Below, piece by piece: positions 29,901-37,926 of a stretch of 42,779 bases of DNA (position 1 is the first letter of the stretch; every line of letters begins with the position of its first letter). This DNA is from an uncultured Spirochaetales bacterium (GTDB taxonomy: Bacteria; Spirochaetota; Spirochaetia; Sphaerochaetales; Sphaerochaetaceae): positions 1 to 42,779 of the forward strand of contig CASFZR010000027.1 in the NCBI GenBank assembly GCA_949299185.1, written 5' to 3'. The position numbers and the translations under genes were made by a program. Below the pieces are notes generated by a model. The model had not been told where the DNA came from, did no database searches, and saw only the letters and a program-made list of their open reading frames with translations.

Positions 29901-29952
29901 ATATATCCCTGAATCCGTAAGAATTAGCAAGCATGTTGAAGCGTATGGACAT
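20992..29952 (-). CDS. Giant polyvalent virion protein, ART and metallopeptidase
   Basis: At 2986 residues this gene fills over a third of the visible prophage. Parts in order: a helical N-terminus with hydrophobic stretches (about 184-225 and 275-290); an acidic Thr/Glu/Asp-rich linker (about 608-785); an ADP-ribosyltransferase module of the polyvalent-protein type starting with AYHGS (861-865) and EGSQAFGWGLYFS; a zinc-metallopeptidase motif HELGHH (1179-1184); a long coiled coil (about 1948-2075); and a C-terminal domain with hydrophobic segments near 2850-2905, like the end domains of large polyvalent proteins. Such proteins are thought to be injected with phage or conjugative DNA to act on host targets. 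A purine-rich site (AAGGGG) precedes the ATG. It sits next to internal virion proteins, which supports virion packaging. Domain calls rest on motifs only. Confidence 0.8.
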   Translation of the reverse strand: MSIRFNMLANSYGFRDIYRPQRQMVDVLYRNKDYFAEPDYERRYLRSKSDYEAVLSLARDTYLGEEDPTSYENRIALGKIISSLYPEVDPKYAADNIEDLMYYATGYRPNVDSLTENVLNTLHSAGSSILASYKMAGLYLGGALTGGFDNESFQAKKAEAMADLKRYAKDYRSDLADYSNPISKMVSPLAIGAAQILPSMLPSLGIAGAMSLASMIPGLNLAIPATTLSIIRGLRSGTILGRQAIMGGVSIGGRWAATAMMEMGGSAIEMAEAGFDDDIIFGTTLLIGAVNGVFETVGDKALDIALKPIRGALNGLSKEQTSKVLHKTVRSMIRDWRNDTISSVATESATETAQEFASMFGYNFAVALQEERGPLPPGVRKYTREDFGEAFKETIKQTALGTLGLSFGAGTLRMVSQVARRNSEFRRILEYNKFTTTEGMNARINASDITGTSGIDISGITQENFTKQAPIKVVRIGDKFRAVDATPEQAYAVQNGKYLNAEIVDMSTEKAIGHDINEEAYATHRGMTLDSINNAINAGLDNGAVEGFTYYDSDMSPVAPNGDVAYVSIKSSDISNPTVIPVTESDSRSAAEFEADIFGQTFTKVRDKGETAKKPSSSSASAETQADTAVDNEEITTPKTTEGDDQTLTDADLGINTRTAEDLESDDAQQGYADADSIVDDLIGDLDREEDTIIDDDIAPETIVDTEPIQQAEPNTEVNAEANTEADTITEEMRPAEQTVQQTTTEEQARINKADEDTSRVREESEARNKARNDWEDIKQRLTGNKRNDMDVLANHFRETLKNTDIGKDEKVLDAMSKASAAVMVGFAKASRLTGKDYYDTIRGFMYGVTSPDGRPFFQSAYHGSVADFDRFSTDHIGEGEGSQAFGWGLYFSKIQDVARGYAINNDYIDIPVLDRIIEKFNINTNFVYDHYYLFINNDINQVRSTIDERITELEKALNDIEANFSSMDDEHQYTISGIGHDLSKSEISDIANRLPQDIENYHKIADGLRNLTQSEWDRMNNQLTRNLYTVDIPDGPYIKWYEPIPQDIADIINRDNVVLITNDGVQYETNRTFGDFYKVVSWNITNNSQIRGDKYLSNLLHRNGYTGIVYPIGTLRGGYDPNATDMNYVVFNDDDVKITDHIYFQETQEGSYRGWFNPDELDRYISIMNNAEPTTLIHELGHHFLSVITPDNPIYGIVANVYAKQMAKDGGIFGEAVQEAFAKDLEKYVFLRKSSNRELNSIFQALYDVARSLWSLFKSSMRLSADKVQMFDAIFSDADTDADTAATIRIDSKADKSPTPMITMMEEGVRESAEPTPVDNVIGEMTEQVDNLQGVIDNAEADIGIDTLSVEDTTEPIVAGEYEKVVAVPQTQEEMELREKTTEYTVPDVGESFSIGDILNETLDEENMQPILSRMEDGKIDSRKIAAQIKKISRGNTDKRLEYVNKLDVTGKKVIKMETRSKVYKYISGLTGTDFDANAAEFYYAEDGSIIVNLKKDIRIKDGKTFLLDKTVPRWFVIPFYSNDNSVYTISSMVTQDLYASNLWNENVSSSINSKDIAEFRVKSGFNGWNSQELVAMIFAEVYSNATEQYDLNGENLSGYGKILFSIDDTNMRKNLSTYARNAVAEMNSSTLFGTFRKFNAELAKINKQANEAMKKTKPDATDAELDWNRRQLFNAVFPNWDIEGSTESQFGAYLESMQNDLGLSQDIIPLDADQRRIFFDELGNTMRIAATSYTSLAHTLKDGIKNEKKLASSQRLLKDMIRAAFNGQKTGKGTRSALDQITSLLPNNAKARFKNVWMAFRNDNNTDSATFEDFEIVINSLVNDDYSIANIRYDSGNQAYISPLIILANYYSNPGRTDKQENSFDFASRDYVAISQEILENQQDLSSADDIRGDVRSALRNLRNLLRKVSADKSLSALFNKATSFDYVNGLVQAIQDKIDEYTRNAESKKVTPELQEYIDKLTMDNDSLRSALDELKKTSEESSGNVDIMRKQISDLSARNKSLNDIFESIGGADNLQDISNYINQLERKIEKLDAKIKGLQENGTHIANYWKRKVEMMQNLPVYMTAKELQEKHKAIYDSIDMSIRDGRNDARVSAQLALIVNALKGKRGSAISDTLFESSFQDYDGWFDGLRQFAEKNGMIVDGKLQKRLQSLTDSDLTKFAEILNQIAERGQQEREYRNSKIKEMWDNILVAATKDVMLKGKTGEVSDAEFKEKLGRIRSAISDAAPGTVGVGFIKNLMSQFNIPEVELRTMSPVLHDLIFEGHVGGYNVGSINQADNSKIENTNRRKGKVSKLYADIYGNKAENFGLEYHRMFVQPKSKLGTMSVEDYEAKHGSLGTLNKRGNGFSVAMNDDLSDSIKPIARMVMRIRKAQKLNSMSENPDPAVDSWADEVLSRSNTGDFSIERMMGIYLLARQDMGLLRLITDPNNPGMTNHLSLGNVLWVMDQFESNKEFAKHKRFADGLAEIVGERYQEIADVFYRQRNRILPKEYNYYPIHDNSADTVSMLQQNGGLTRDGSISNSFVKNRTGGLAAADLDAILVAIRAIEDQENYIAYQDIYDNFKRMLDIKSDLSMAMVDSYGADGSAMVNVLNKWLDRIVGAEKRNRGDFDRLFSKLRGNLAVSSLAGNLSSILKQFPTVLLAASDTGMGELISASGYYMANRKEAIDFLNRYAKQMTNRMRLESESYHLSVDSPMFAGVRDIVSKNDPGNLFLRSKETFNKMVRFLMGIMQRVDTDVANTMWFAEYRNMLRKFEGDKARLNLSDQEFIQYIADKATQRTLSMISTSGAKDNSLAYSDRNPMLASMIQFTSQLAKQYGMIRGSANEIRKYGLNRETLTGMFRTLFYIGLATLATAFIGGKAFPDEDDEHWWDNILSSLLAESLSMIPLVGSDLSGMLTGEMYYDRGLIGDVSSFVSAVRKGDDRREGQLGRATMNLITGIGQVVGSPTSLIRRPYNAVTDPDIDINIGELINPDWGDFYGRFF

Positions 29953-29963
29953 TTCTTTACCCC

Positions 29964-32900
29964 TTAATTTGAAGTCGTGACAGGATCGATCCAGACTATA
30001 TTCGGATAACTGACATTGACTACAAGGTCTCGTCCTGTTGCCATCTTATATGCCTGTGGAAGATATGGATATTCTTCATATAGCCGTTCTGTAAGTTCAT
30101 TTGATAGATCGGATGAATATCTTTCTGGTTCTAATACCGGATCGTATCCTCTGTATTCATTGACATCTATAGTCTGGGCTAATTCCCTGGCTATATCACC
30201 TATTCTGTTAAGATCCCTGACCGATACCTCTGTTTCTGACCGCTCGAATGGAAGCTTGTCTTCACTGTTCTTTCCGGTAGTGTCAGTATCAACCATATAA
30301 TTAACTATATCTCCTCTTGTGTTTACCTTCGTTGATACTAAGACTTGAGTTCCATCGGTCATTTCGGCAAGTATGGAACCTAGATCGTTGCCATTAAATG
30401 CAATAGGCTCGATGAATGGCATTTCATTTATCCTTAGTATATTATCTGCATATTGGACTACTGCCTGAGCTGCGATTGCGTTGGTCTCAAGCCATAGATT
30501 ACCATTCAGATCGGCAAGCCTTGTTATATCATCCCATACCTTATCGTCATTCTCGCCAGGGTTGTAGTCGATATTGTTTATCAATGATAAGGCCATCAAG
30601 AACCTTTCCCTGTCATTGAGATCTCCGTATTTAGCCCATAATCCCGATGATTCGCTCTTGTGGATTATGGCATCGAAATCAAATCCGTATTTCGTATTCA
30701 GATCAACAAGTAATTGATCTATTCCTTCAAGACGAGTATCACCGAATAGGAGTTTGTTGACATTGTCCTTGAATGAATCTGTTACATATTCATTATAATA
30801 ACCTTTGAATGAATCAATCTCTTCTGAATACGTTTCCCCGGACGAAAGCTGTATGATGTTCTCGCCATACATCGCATTGACGAGATTCTGGATGCTATCC
30901 TTCAATCTTGCCTCGATCGCATCTCCGGTGGATTGATCTATTGTTTTAGTATCAATACCAGCAATCGCACTGGCTTTCACTATATCTTCCATATATGTTC
31001 CCTTGAGACCGGATGGCATATTGTCGTCAGCCATTGCGTTCAGGTCATAACCCTTTTCTTCCGCATAAGCCACGATATCGTTATTTATTGCGTTGATTAT
31101 TCTGTCTCTATCTTCTTTAGTGAACTGCATCATGAATCTCCTATCATGAGTCAGCAGTTCAAGGCTGTCTTTCCTGCTCTGATTTGTTGCCTCATTGAAT
31201 AGCCTTATGAATTGGCTTGATGCTTGACTACTATCATAAATCTCATTATCTGTAGGATCGACAATATAACCAGCAGCAAGAGATCTCTTATTCCTGCCTA
31301 TCTCATATACTAAATCATCATAAAGCGACGATAAGGTCTGTGATCCTATGCTTCTGTTTCCATATACTGAAATAAAGCTTGCGGCATACGCACATTGCTC
31401 ATCGAACCATTTATAGTATCTATCTTCCCATTCCTTTGATGCAGATACATATCCTATAAGCTTTCTCTGCCCGGTGGCCTCATTTACATCATATATCCTT
31501 CCGAGACCTTTCTCTGCGTCAGCTCTCTCATCTTCTGGCAATGTATCAAGAAATGCATCAACAGAATTTACGTGGAGTTTATTCGTAAACTGGACAGGCA
31601 TACCTTCTTTCTTTTCTGTATAATATGCAGCCATCGATGCCATTAGGTTTGCAGCATCCGGATCCTCAGTTAGTTCTTTTATGATATTATCAGATACCGT
31701 CATCGATTCAGCAGGATCCTGTTCGGCATTTCCTATGAAATTGGTCTGAGATACTATAGAGAACGTCTTTCTCAGGTCAGATACCATCTCGTCGCTGGTT
31801 ACCAGTGCGTATTTCCCTGTAATGTTGGTATCATCCTCGATTGATCTCAGAAGGCTTCTTGCACCAAAAGGCGTCTCTGACATTATCCTGTCATATTCTA
31901 TCTGCTTCTCTTCTTCAGACTTCAACGATGCCGCATTTTCCTCAAGCAGCGTATACATATTCTCAGCTTCCTTAAGCGTATCGTTATTGACGAGCAATGT
32001 TTCAATCGCCGTCCTGTTCTCCTCTGGAAGCCATCTCGTATCAAGTCCGTACTGCTGAGCAAGCTTATCGAACAACTCGGATGTTATGTATCCGTTATCC
32101 TTCTCGTATTCCCTCATGATAGGCATCATGCTGTCATTCAGTATTCCAAGCTGCTGCTTCTGGTATTCGCTCTTGAGGCCTGATACTGATGACATTATCT
32201 CCCTTCTGAGCAGATCCTTCTCTCCTTGCGTAAGGCTCCTGCTGTATCCCTCCATGCCTCCTGCGGCTATGCTATCAAGCCTCTCATCAAGTGCGGCGCT
32301 GAAATCAGCCTCGGTCATGCTTCCCCTGAGAACATTAGTGCTGTACAGGATATCCATGTTCTGCTTTAGCTCCTGATCAGCAAACCTGTTCTGCATATCC
32401 CATGCCATCTGGCTTGATTCCACATCAGAATACCCGCCACTTATTCCCGTTATGTAGGTGCCGAATATCTTTGCCGCCACGTTCTTGTTACCTACGGTAT
32501 GCTTGCCATCAGGGGTGGTATATCCGTTCATCTGGGAATTGACACGTCCCTGAAGGCTTCTTATTCCGGATGAGTTGATGACTATGTTCTCTGCGGCCTT
32601 CTCTGCTATGTCATCCGTACCGCTTCCGGTAACCGGATCCGTAGCTGACCTTATCGTCTCTACCGGATCATATCCTCGGACGAATGAATAGACTCCTGCC
32701 ATATCATCGCTGACCATCTCCATATCCGAATCGGACGTGATCATGTACCTATCGACGAACTCGTTGGGATTGTCTATCTGAAGGTTCAATATACCCGGCT
32801 TGCTTCCTACGCCGGAAGACGATCCTCCGGATCCAGAAGCCCCTCCAACAGCATCAGAGCCGAACACCTCCTCAGCATATCTGTTGGCTCGGAACTCCCT

Positions 32901-33317
32901 ATACGTGCTTATCTGATTGGTTAGCAGCCTGATCCTATTCGAATCACGCATCTTCTCATCTGAGTTGCGTATTGCCGCCTGAGCCCAAGGATTCGACGGT
33001 GGCGGATTGTTCGCCTCGTAATCGGCTATGAGTCCCTCGTACTTAGCGAAGGCCTCCTCCTGGGTGAGAGGCATCCTGACACCGCCTTCCTCCTTGTAAT
33101 AGAAGTCGGGATCCATTACCTGACCGTAGATGGTGTCATACTTTCCCCTGTTGTATTCCTCTGCCTGCTCGGTGCCTATCGTCGTGGCTATGTTATTCAC
33201 TAGGGTAGTACCCTGCGTGACAAGCTTATTTATCGTGTCAGCGTTCTGCTGAAGCGTAAGCTGATTAAGCTGCGCCTTCCTCTGTAGCGTGCGCCTCCTT
33301 ACATCATATCTGCTCAT
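29964..33317 (-). CDS. Internal virion protein candidate
   Basis: This 1117-residue protein has no motif I recognise. It is hydrophilic and mostly helical, with a Gly/Ser-rich hinge near residues 155-175 (GGASGSGGSSSGVGSKPG) and no signal peptide. Position between the glycine-zipper protein and the giant polyvalent protein matches the large internal (ejection) proteins of T7-like and BPP-1-like podoviruses, which enter the host with the DNA. Its ATG overlaps the stop of the upstream gene (ATGA), with GGAGG just before. The assignment is from position, size and composition. Confidence 0.5.
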   Translation of the reverse strand: MSRYDVRRRTLQRKAQLNQLTLQQNADTINKLVTQGTTLVNNIATTIGTEQAEEYNRGKYDTIYGQVMDPDFYYKEEGGVRMPLTQEEAFAKYEGLIADYEANNPPPSNPWAQAAIRNSDEKMRDSNRIRLLTNQISTYREFRANRYAEEVFGSDAVGGASGSGGSSSGVGSKPGILNLQIDNPNEFVDRYMITSDSDMEMVSDDMAGVYSFVRGYDPVETIRSATDPVTGSGTDDIAEKAAENIVINSSGIRSLQGRVNSQMNGYTTPDGKHTVGNKNVAAKIFGTYITGISGGYSDVESSQMAWDMQNRFADQELKQNMDILYSTNVLRGSMTEADFSAALDERLDSIAAGGMEGYSRSLTQGEKDLLRREIMSSVSGLKSEYQKQQLGILNDSMMPIMREYEKDNGYITSELFDKLAQQYGLDTRWLPEENRTAIETLLVNNDTLKEAENMYTLLEENAASLKSEEEKQIEYDRIMSETPFGARSLLRSIEDDTNITGKYALVTSDEMVSDLRKTFSIVSQTNFIGNAEQDPAESMTVSDNIIKELTEDPDAANLMASMAAYYTEKKEGMPVQFTNKLHVNSVDAFLDTLPEDERADAEKGLGRIYDVNEATGQRKLIGYVSASKEWEDRYYKWFDEQCAYAASFISVYGNRSIGSQTLSSLYDDLVYEIGRNKRSLAAGYIVDPTDNEIYDSSQASSQFIRLFNEATNQSRKDSLELLTHDRRFMMQFTKEDRDRIINAINNDIVAYAEEKGYDLNAMADDNMPSGLKGTYMEDIVKASAIAGIDTKTIDQSTGDAIEARLKDSIQNLVNAMYGENIIQLSSGETYSEEIDSFKGYYNEYVTDSFKDNVNKLLFGDTRLEGIDQLLVDLNTKYGFDFDAIIHKSESSGLWAKYGDLNDRERFLMALSLINNIDYNPGENDDKVWDDITRLADLNGNLWLETNAIAAQAVVQYADNILRINEMPFIEPIAFNGNDLGSILAEMTDGTQVLVSTKVNTRGDIVNYMVDTDTTGKNSEDKLPFERSETEVSVRDLNRIGDIARELAQTIDVNEYRGYDPVLEPERYSSDLSNELTERLYEEYPYLPQAYKMATGRDLVVNVSYPNIVWIDPVTTSN

Positions 33318-34447
33318 AATGCCTCCTCCGGCTCAACATCCATTGCCTGCCTATGGTCGCTCTTATCACCAAGGGCCTCATACATCTCATCGAGGTCCGT
33401 GTTGTAGTCCTCGATCTCCTCCTCTCCTTCCTCTATGGCTCCCTGATACTTCCATGCCTCATCCATCGCTTCGTTGTAGCCTTCGATCGAACCCTCAAGG
33501 GCTTCCTGCGTGGTCATGGCGTTCTCAGTCCTGATTGAATAGACCTCGTTGACAAGCTCTGTATTGCTCCTCTCCATGGATAGCTGATAGCCACGGAGCT
33601 GATAGCTGACCATTGAGGAGTAGGCTACCTCTGCCATATCGTTCTGGAACTGCTGTATAGCGGTAAGATTCGTGCCTGATCCTGTCTGCCTGAATCCGGA
33701 ATTAGCCTGCGCTACGGCTGTCTCTCCCATAGCCATGGCCTCGCTTGCCTGTTCCATCCTCCTCTGAAGGAAGGCGCTGTCGAACTGCTGGGCAAGCTGA
33801 AGGTTGTACTGCTCCACGGAATCGAGGTACGAATCGATCATCTGATTCTCCCTCTCGGTGTTGTACCTGAACCTCATTCCGAGGATCGTATCTGCCGTAT
33901 GGATCTGCTGCCTCATGTAATCGAGGTATCCGGCGTTTATATCGCTGAGAGACAGCGTGTCGGATATCGAGGAGCCTATGAGCGAGCCGTCTGCCGATGT
34001 GGTTATGCTTCCCGATATCGAATCCGTGGAGAGCGACTCAAGGAGATCGGATACGGTCTGAGTACCGGCTGGGAGGTTGAATATCGTCTGGAACAGCTCA
34101 TCGTACTGATCGTACATTCCGGCACCATATGTCGTATCGAACTTATCCCTCGTCCTGCTTATGAACCGCTGGGCATCCTGGATGTTCTGGTTTCGGATAT
34201 CCGTGGCTTCCATGCGGTCGTTCTGGGCCTCGGTCGCCAAGTCTCTGATCTCCTGACGAGCCTGGTTGTTTCCTGTTATCCCTCCGAATATCAATCCACC
34301 TATAAGGCCCAGTCCAGCACCTATTCCTGCACCGATACCTCCGAATACAGATCCTATAGACGCTCCAGTTGTGGCCCACGATAATCCGTGTGAGACGGTT
34401 GAATTGGTTATAGTACTGTTTATGCGGTTCTTGTATGTATTAGCCAT
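33314..34447 (-). CDS. Internal virion protein candidate with glycine zipper
   Basis: This 377-residue protein has a striking glycine-zipper segment at about residues 31-56 (ASIGSVFGGIGAGIGAGLGL and following), able to insert in a membrane as in the small ejection proteins that build the DNA channel across the cell envelope (T7 gp14 type). A long helical body follows, and the C-terminus is acidic (EEGEEEIEDYNTDLDEM). It lies between the tail nozzle gene and the large internal protein, the usual place. Start and stop overlap or touch the neighbours, so translation is probably coupled. The role is inferred from zipper and position. Confidence 0.55.
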   Translation of the reverse strand: MANTYKNRINSTITNSTVSHGLSWATTGASIGSVFGGIGAGIGAGLGLIGGLIFGGITGNNQARQEIRDLATEAQNDRMEATDIRNQNIQDAQRFISRTRDKFDTTYGAGMYDQYDELFQTIFNLPAGTQTVSDLLESLSTDSISGSITTSADGSLIGSSISDTLSLSDINAGYLDYMRQQIHTADTILGMRFRYNTERENQMIDSYLDSVEQYNLQLAQQFDSAFLQRRMEQASEAMAMGETAVAQANSGFRQTGSGTNLTAIQQFQNDMAEVAYSSMVSYQLRGYQLSMERSNTELVNEVYSIRTENAMTTQEALEGSIEGYNEAMDEAWKYQGAIEEGEEEIEDYNTDLDEMYEALGDKSDHRQAMDVEPEEAL

Positions 34448-36528
34448 CAGAGTGCCCCCTCGATCTGGAACGCCAGTATCGTCATCGGCTCATCCTCGAA
34501 GCTACGAATCCTCATCGAGTACATCCTATCCATCCTGCCCATGAGTACTGCCCTGTAATCGTCGTTGCCTAGCGCATAGTTGGTCTTGTTCAGCTGCCTC
34601 TCGTCATCTCCGATGTATACATGACCTGTCTCAAGCGGCCTGATATAAGCCGCATTGGACTTCTTGAACCTGCCGAGGCCCATCTTGTTGTCGATGATCT
34701 CAAGGTATGGAGTGAGAAGCTCTGATACGTAATCGATGCCGCCCTCATCGCTGAACGATTCCGTCTCTCCCTCATCAAGGAAGGCTATGAACGACTCGGT
34801 ATCGCTCGTCACCAGGAACAGCATGATATCCTTGTTGTTCGTCTCTATCGTCGCAGTGGACCCTATGCTCCTTCCTTCCATGTCCCACCTAGCGAACGAC
34901 TGGATACCGTTCTCCTTGTCGTATACGAGTACCCGTGCCGTACCGTCATCCATGACGAAGTAGACAGTGGGAGTAGGGGTGTTCTTGGGAAGCATCTCCT
35001 TGATCCCGGCTGATAGGATATCGTGGTTCGTGATAGTGGTATCGCTATTGGCCATGTATCCCTGATAGAGATAGAACTCACGGAGGATGTATGACTTCTG
35101 GATGAAGATCATCGAGCCATTGAGGATTATCGGCTGTATTCCTATAGAGCCGTAGTTGGTGTATGGATCAGCCGTCTTGTTGTTCACTGCGGAGAACGCG
35201 GACGGGAGCCTCCATTCAGACGTGGACGTGCCGATGAAGATATATCCGCATGACGGCTTTATGAACCTGATCCTGTCCTGCCTTCCCGTTGCAAGCTCAA
35301 GCCTCACCGCGCAGGAATCGGTAGCGGTGAAGTCCATCGTCACCTTGTATCTCATCAGCTGATCGAGAGAGGAGAAGTCGTAGACCATTATCGGCTTGCG
35401 TATAGGATATCCAAGCGTCTCCCAGTCATATACGGTCGTCTTATCGTCTGGATCATACAGCCATATCTTCTCTTCGCTGTTCGTCTCGTTGTACCAGTAC
35501 AGCCGTTCCGCATACGTGTAGTTACCGTCCTTATCCTTGTCGCGGGTGAAGTACATGTCCTCGGCCGCTTCCTGCTCCCACATCGGCTCTCCCGTGGCTG
35601 ATATCAGCTGCGTCTTTGGAAGCTCCTCATCCTCGACGAGAGTCTCTATCTCGGTATGTATCACCTGGAACTGGATGAAGTCATGCATGGAATCAGCCAC
35701 GTAGCCGTCTATGAACTGCGATGTACCGAGTATCCTGGACTTCCAGAACGTATGGGGATCAGCCTTCGTTGCTGCGAACCATAGCGAGTCGCCTATCACG
35801 GCTACGATAGACGGGTAGTGATCCGAGCCTGTTAGAAGGTCATCGTCCTCATAGTCGTCATAGCCCGTTATGTATGAGCTTTCGCCCTTGACCGGAGGGA
35901 AGGCGACAGAGTATTCGTATGGCTCCTCGAAGTCCTCATCGAAGTACCACTCCACGAGGCCCGTCTCCTCGTTGACCTTCTGATACAGTATCCTTCCCTC
36001 AAGCCTAGTAAGCTCCTTGCCGTCGGCATCGGTTATGTATGAAGGGGAGAAGTAGTACCTGTCCTTCGCGTCCTGATTGATGAGGATCGTGACGTCTGAC
36101 ACCGTAGCCGTATCGGAGGATGCGTTGTAGTCCATCATGAACGGCCTGAAGTCGTTGTGCGCGAAGTACATCCTCGTGTAGTACTGCGCATACGTAAGCT
36201 CATGTATCTGCGTGTCCGTCAGCGTCCTTCCGCCGGGATAGCCTACGGCGACTATCTCCGTGAACTCGTCCAGGACGTAGCGGTAGAAGTGCATCTTGTC
36301 GTTGGAAAGCCCTATGACATAGGAAAGAGACTCCGATATCGTGAAGGGGACGAGCCTCTTGGAATCAGAGTCTATGAGCTTGCGTATGGGCGGTCTCCTT
36401 GTCGCACCGCCCTCTATGCATGTGGTGAGATTCCTGAACAGGAACGCCCCGTTCTGATAGAACTCGGTATCGAAGCGTCCTGCGTTGCGCCTCGATATCT
36501 CACCGTACCTGAAGTTGTTGATATACAT
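34447..36528 (-). CDS. Tail nozzle (tail tubular protein B-like)
   Basis: This 693-residue protein fits the tail nozzle of podoviruses, the beta-propeller part at the tip of the short tail. The N-terminus has the family look: a start near NNFRYGEISRRNAGRFD, then LTTCIEGGATRRPP, the place where such proteins carry the GGxxRRPGT pattern. The body is beta-rich with many aromatic residues. AGGAGG lies just before the ATG and the tail adaptor gene ends 8 bases upstream, the usual adaptor-nozzle pair. Confidence 0.75.
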   Translation of the reverse strand: MYINNFRYGEISRRNAGRFDTEFYQNGAFLFRNLTTCIEGGATRRPPIRKLIDSDSKRLVPFTISESLSYVIGLSNDKMHFYRYVLDEFTEIVAVGYPGGRTLTDTQIHELTYAQYYTRMYFAHNDFRPFMMDYNASSDTATVSDVTILINQDAKDRYYFSPSYITDADGKELTRLEGRILYQKVNEETGLVEWYFDEDFEEPYEYSVAFPPVKGESSYITGYDDYEDDDLLTGSDHYPSIVAVIGDSLWFAATKADPHTFWKSRILGTSQFIDGYVADSMHDFIQFQVIHTEIETLVEDEELPKTQLISATGEPMWEQEAAEDMYFTRDKDKDGNYTYAERLYWYNETNSEEKIWLYDPDDKTTVYDWETLGYPIRKPIMVYDFSSLDQLMRYKVTMDFTATDSCAVRLELATGRQDRIRFIKPSCGYIFIGTSTSEWRLPSAFSAVNNKTADPYTNYGSIGIQPIILNGSMIFIQKSYILREFYLYQGYMANSDTTITNHDILSAGIKEMLPKNTPTPTVYFVMDDGTARVLVYDKENGIQSFARWDMEGRSIGSTATIETNNKDIMLFLVTSDTESFIAFLDEGETESFSDEGGIDYVSELLTPYLEIIDNKMGLGRFKKSNAAYIRPLETGHVYIGDDERQLNKTNYALGNDDYRAVLMGRMDRMYSMRIRSFEDEPMTILAFQIEGAL

Positions 36529-36536
36529 AGCGCCTC

Positions 36537-37202
36537 CTAGAGTACGAAGAAGTCAGCGGGAGGCGTCTTTATCCTCGTAGTCGTCATATCAGCCTGCCTG
36601 AGAGCCTGGAACGCCGACTGCATCCTCGTGGTTATGGACGCGAGTATCGTGTTGTTGTCAGCCTGTATGTTCGGCTGGATCTCCATCGCAAGCCTGTATG
36701 CGATCATGTAGAAGAAGTCATCGGGATAATCCTCGTCATGGTTGTAGTCGATCGAGTTCCCGATATACACCAGCGCGGGGTTCTTCAAGTTGAAGATTAG
36801 CGTGTTGCCTATCCGCTTTATCGTGGCATTGTGGCTGCCGTTGACGAAGAGCGGCTTCGCCATGTCGGACGGTGCCTCATATGCGTAGTCGTATTCCGGC
36901 AGACAGGGGAAGTCGTGGCAATGGAGCAGAGGAGGCTGATAGCATATATCCTTGCCATCAGCGACCTCTGGGGATGAGAGTTCCTTCACAAGGTCCTTGT
37001 CCTCATACCTCTTGAGGTGATGCATGAAGGACCAGTCATAGGATTCGATGCAGAACAGCTCCGCCGCCCTGTAGAAGCGCTCGCAGAGAAGCACCTCATT
37101 GGGAAGCTCGGGCTCCTGTCCCTCTACCTCCTCGGGCATGATCTTGTCGTAATCGACGTTGAAGCAGATCAGGGCTATCCTGTATACGTCCTCTTTCTTC
37201 AT
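36537..37202 (-). CDS. Tail adaptor (tail tubular protein A-like)
   Basis: This 221-residue protein has the size, place and pattern of the gp11-type adaptor that joins portal and nozzle. Marks are the N-terminal helix followed by CERFYRAAELFCIESYDWSF, a common adaptor pattern with a conserved Trp, then a proline-rich middle with LPEYDYAYEAPSDM, and the C-terminal helix in FFYMIAYRLAMEIQPNIQ. Its start overlaps the stop of the small gene upstream by 4 bases. The call is based on pattern and synteny. Confidence 0.65.
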   Translation of the reverse strand: MKKEDVYRIALICFNVDYDKIMPEEVEGQEPELPNEVLLCERFYRAAELFCIESYDWSFMHHLKRYEDKDLVKELSSPEVADGKDICYQPPLLHCHDFPCLPEYDYAYEAPSDMAKPLFVNGSHNATIKRIGNTLIFNLKNPALVYIGNSIDYNHDEDYPDDFFYMIAYRLAMEIQPNIQADNNTILASITTRMQSAFQALRQADMTTTRIKTPPADFFVL

Positions 37203-37438
37203 CCTATTACCTCGGATTGTGTGCCGTCGCCGGATTCAGAGGACCCCGAATCGTCTCCTTCATCGGGATCCTCAGGTTCGACAGGCCCTGGATCGGCACC
37301 CTTGACGAGGAAGTAGAACGGCGGCTCATGCGTATCAAGCGCGGTATCGGTCTCTACCGTATCGGTATAGGCGATCACCTGCTCGTATGCTCCGTACTTC
37401 TTCTTCCTCAGATGCGTTATGCGAGCCTTATATTCCAT
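37199..37438 (-). CDS. Small phage protein, acidic C-terminus
   Basis: This 79-residue protein has a basic N-terminal half (MEYKARITHLRKKKYGAYEQ) and an acidic Pro/Gly/Ser-rich tail (residues about 48-79, with VEPEDPDEGDDSGSSES). I do not recognise a family. It lies between the cement protein and the tail adaptor, 7 bases after the former and overlapping the latter, so it is part of the head-tail module. A small head or connector accessory protein is possible. Confidence 0.55.
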   Translation of the reverse strand: MEYKARITHLRKKKYGAYEQVIAYTDTVETDTALDTHEPPFYFLVKGADPGPVEPEDPDEGDDSGSSESGDGTQSEVIG

Positions 37439-37445
37439 ACGCGCC

Positions 37446-37913
37446 TCAGTAGCTCACCGGAAGCGCGGATACGAGAAGCGTTCCAGCAGTAGCGGCAGCC
37501 GTGTTCACGGCAGACGTTCCAGTAAGCTGGATGCCGAGTACGATATACCTCGCCGTACACGACGGAAGCGGGAACGATACAGGGGTACGCCTTGCATTGT
37601 TCACCTTCTCGATCGTGGTCTCCCACGAGGATCCGGCAGTGAACGTGCTGTTATCGTCGGACTCGTAGATAGTGAACTTGATCCTATCCGCAGTGGGTGT
37701 TGCGATCTTTCCGACGACCCTCACGCTGATATCGTAGAGGAGGCGGTACATGCCGTTCTCGTTTCCCGTATCGATTCCGCCAGCCGCCTTAGCCGTGGTG
37801 GCGATGACCTGCGTGGTGGAGTAGGTGGCTCCGATGAAGAACTCAGTCTTCTCCTTCTGGGTAGCGATATCGATACCGCCGCCTCCGAACGTAGTGGATT
37901 CTGGATATGCCAT
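37446..37913 (-). CDS. Bbp16-like capsid cement protein, putative
   Basis: This 155-residue protein lies directly downstream of the major capsid gene and has the size and beta-rich character of the Bbp16-type cement protein that decorates BPP-1-like heads. It starts with a glycine-rich segment (TTFGGGGIDIATQ), has a middle with RVVGKIATPTADRIKFTIYE and a C-terminal strand RYIVLGIQLTGTSA. AGGAGAGGG precedes the ATG. The name is inferred from position, length and general look. Confidence 0.55.
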   Translation of the reverse strand: MAYPESTTFGGGGIDIATQKEKTEFFIGATYSTTQVIATTAKAAGGIDTGNENGMYRLLYDISVRVVGKIATPTADRIKFTIYESDDNSTFTAGSSWETTIEKVNNARRTPVSFPLPSCTARYIVLGIQLTGTSAVNTAAATAGTLLVSALPVSY

Positions 37914-37926
37914 TATTCCCTCTCCT

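Noticed and set aside
20992..29952. Several genes merged by assembly or read-through
   Set aside because: The frame stays open over nearly 9 kb without a stop, shows no restart with ribosome sites at domain borders, and giant polyvalent proteins are a known class.
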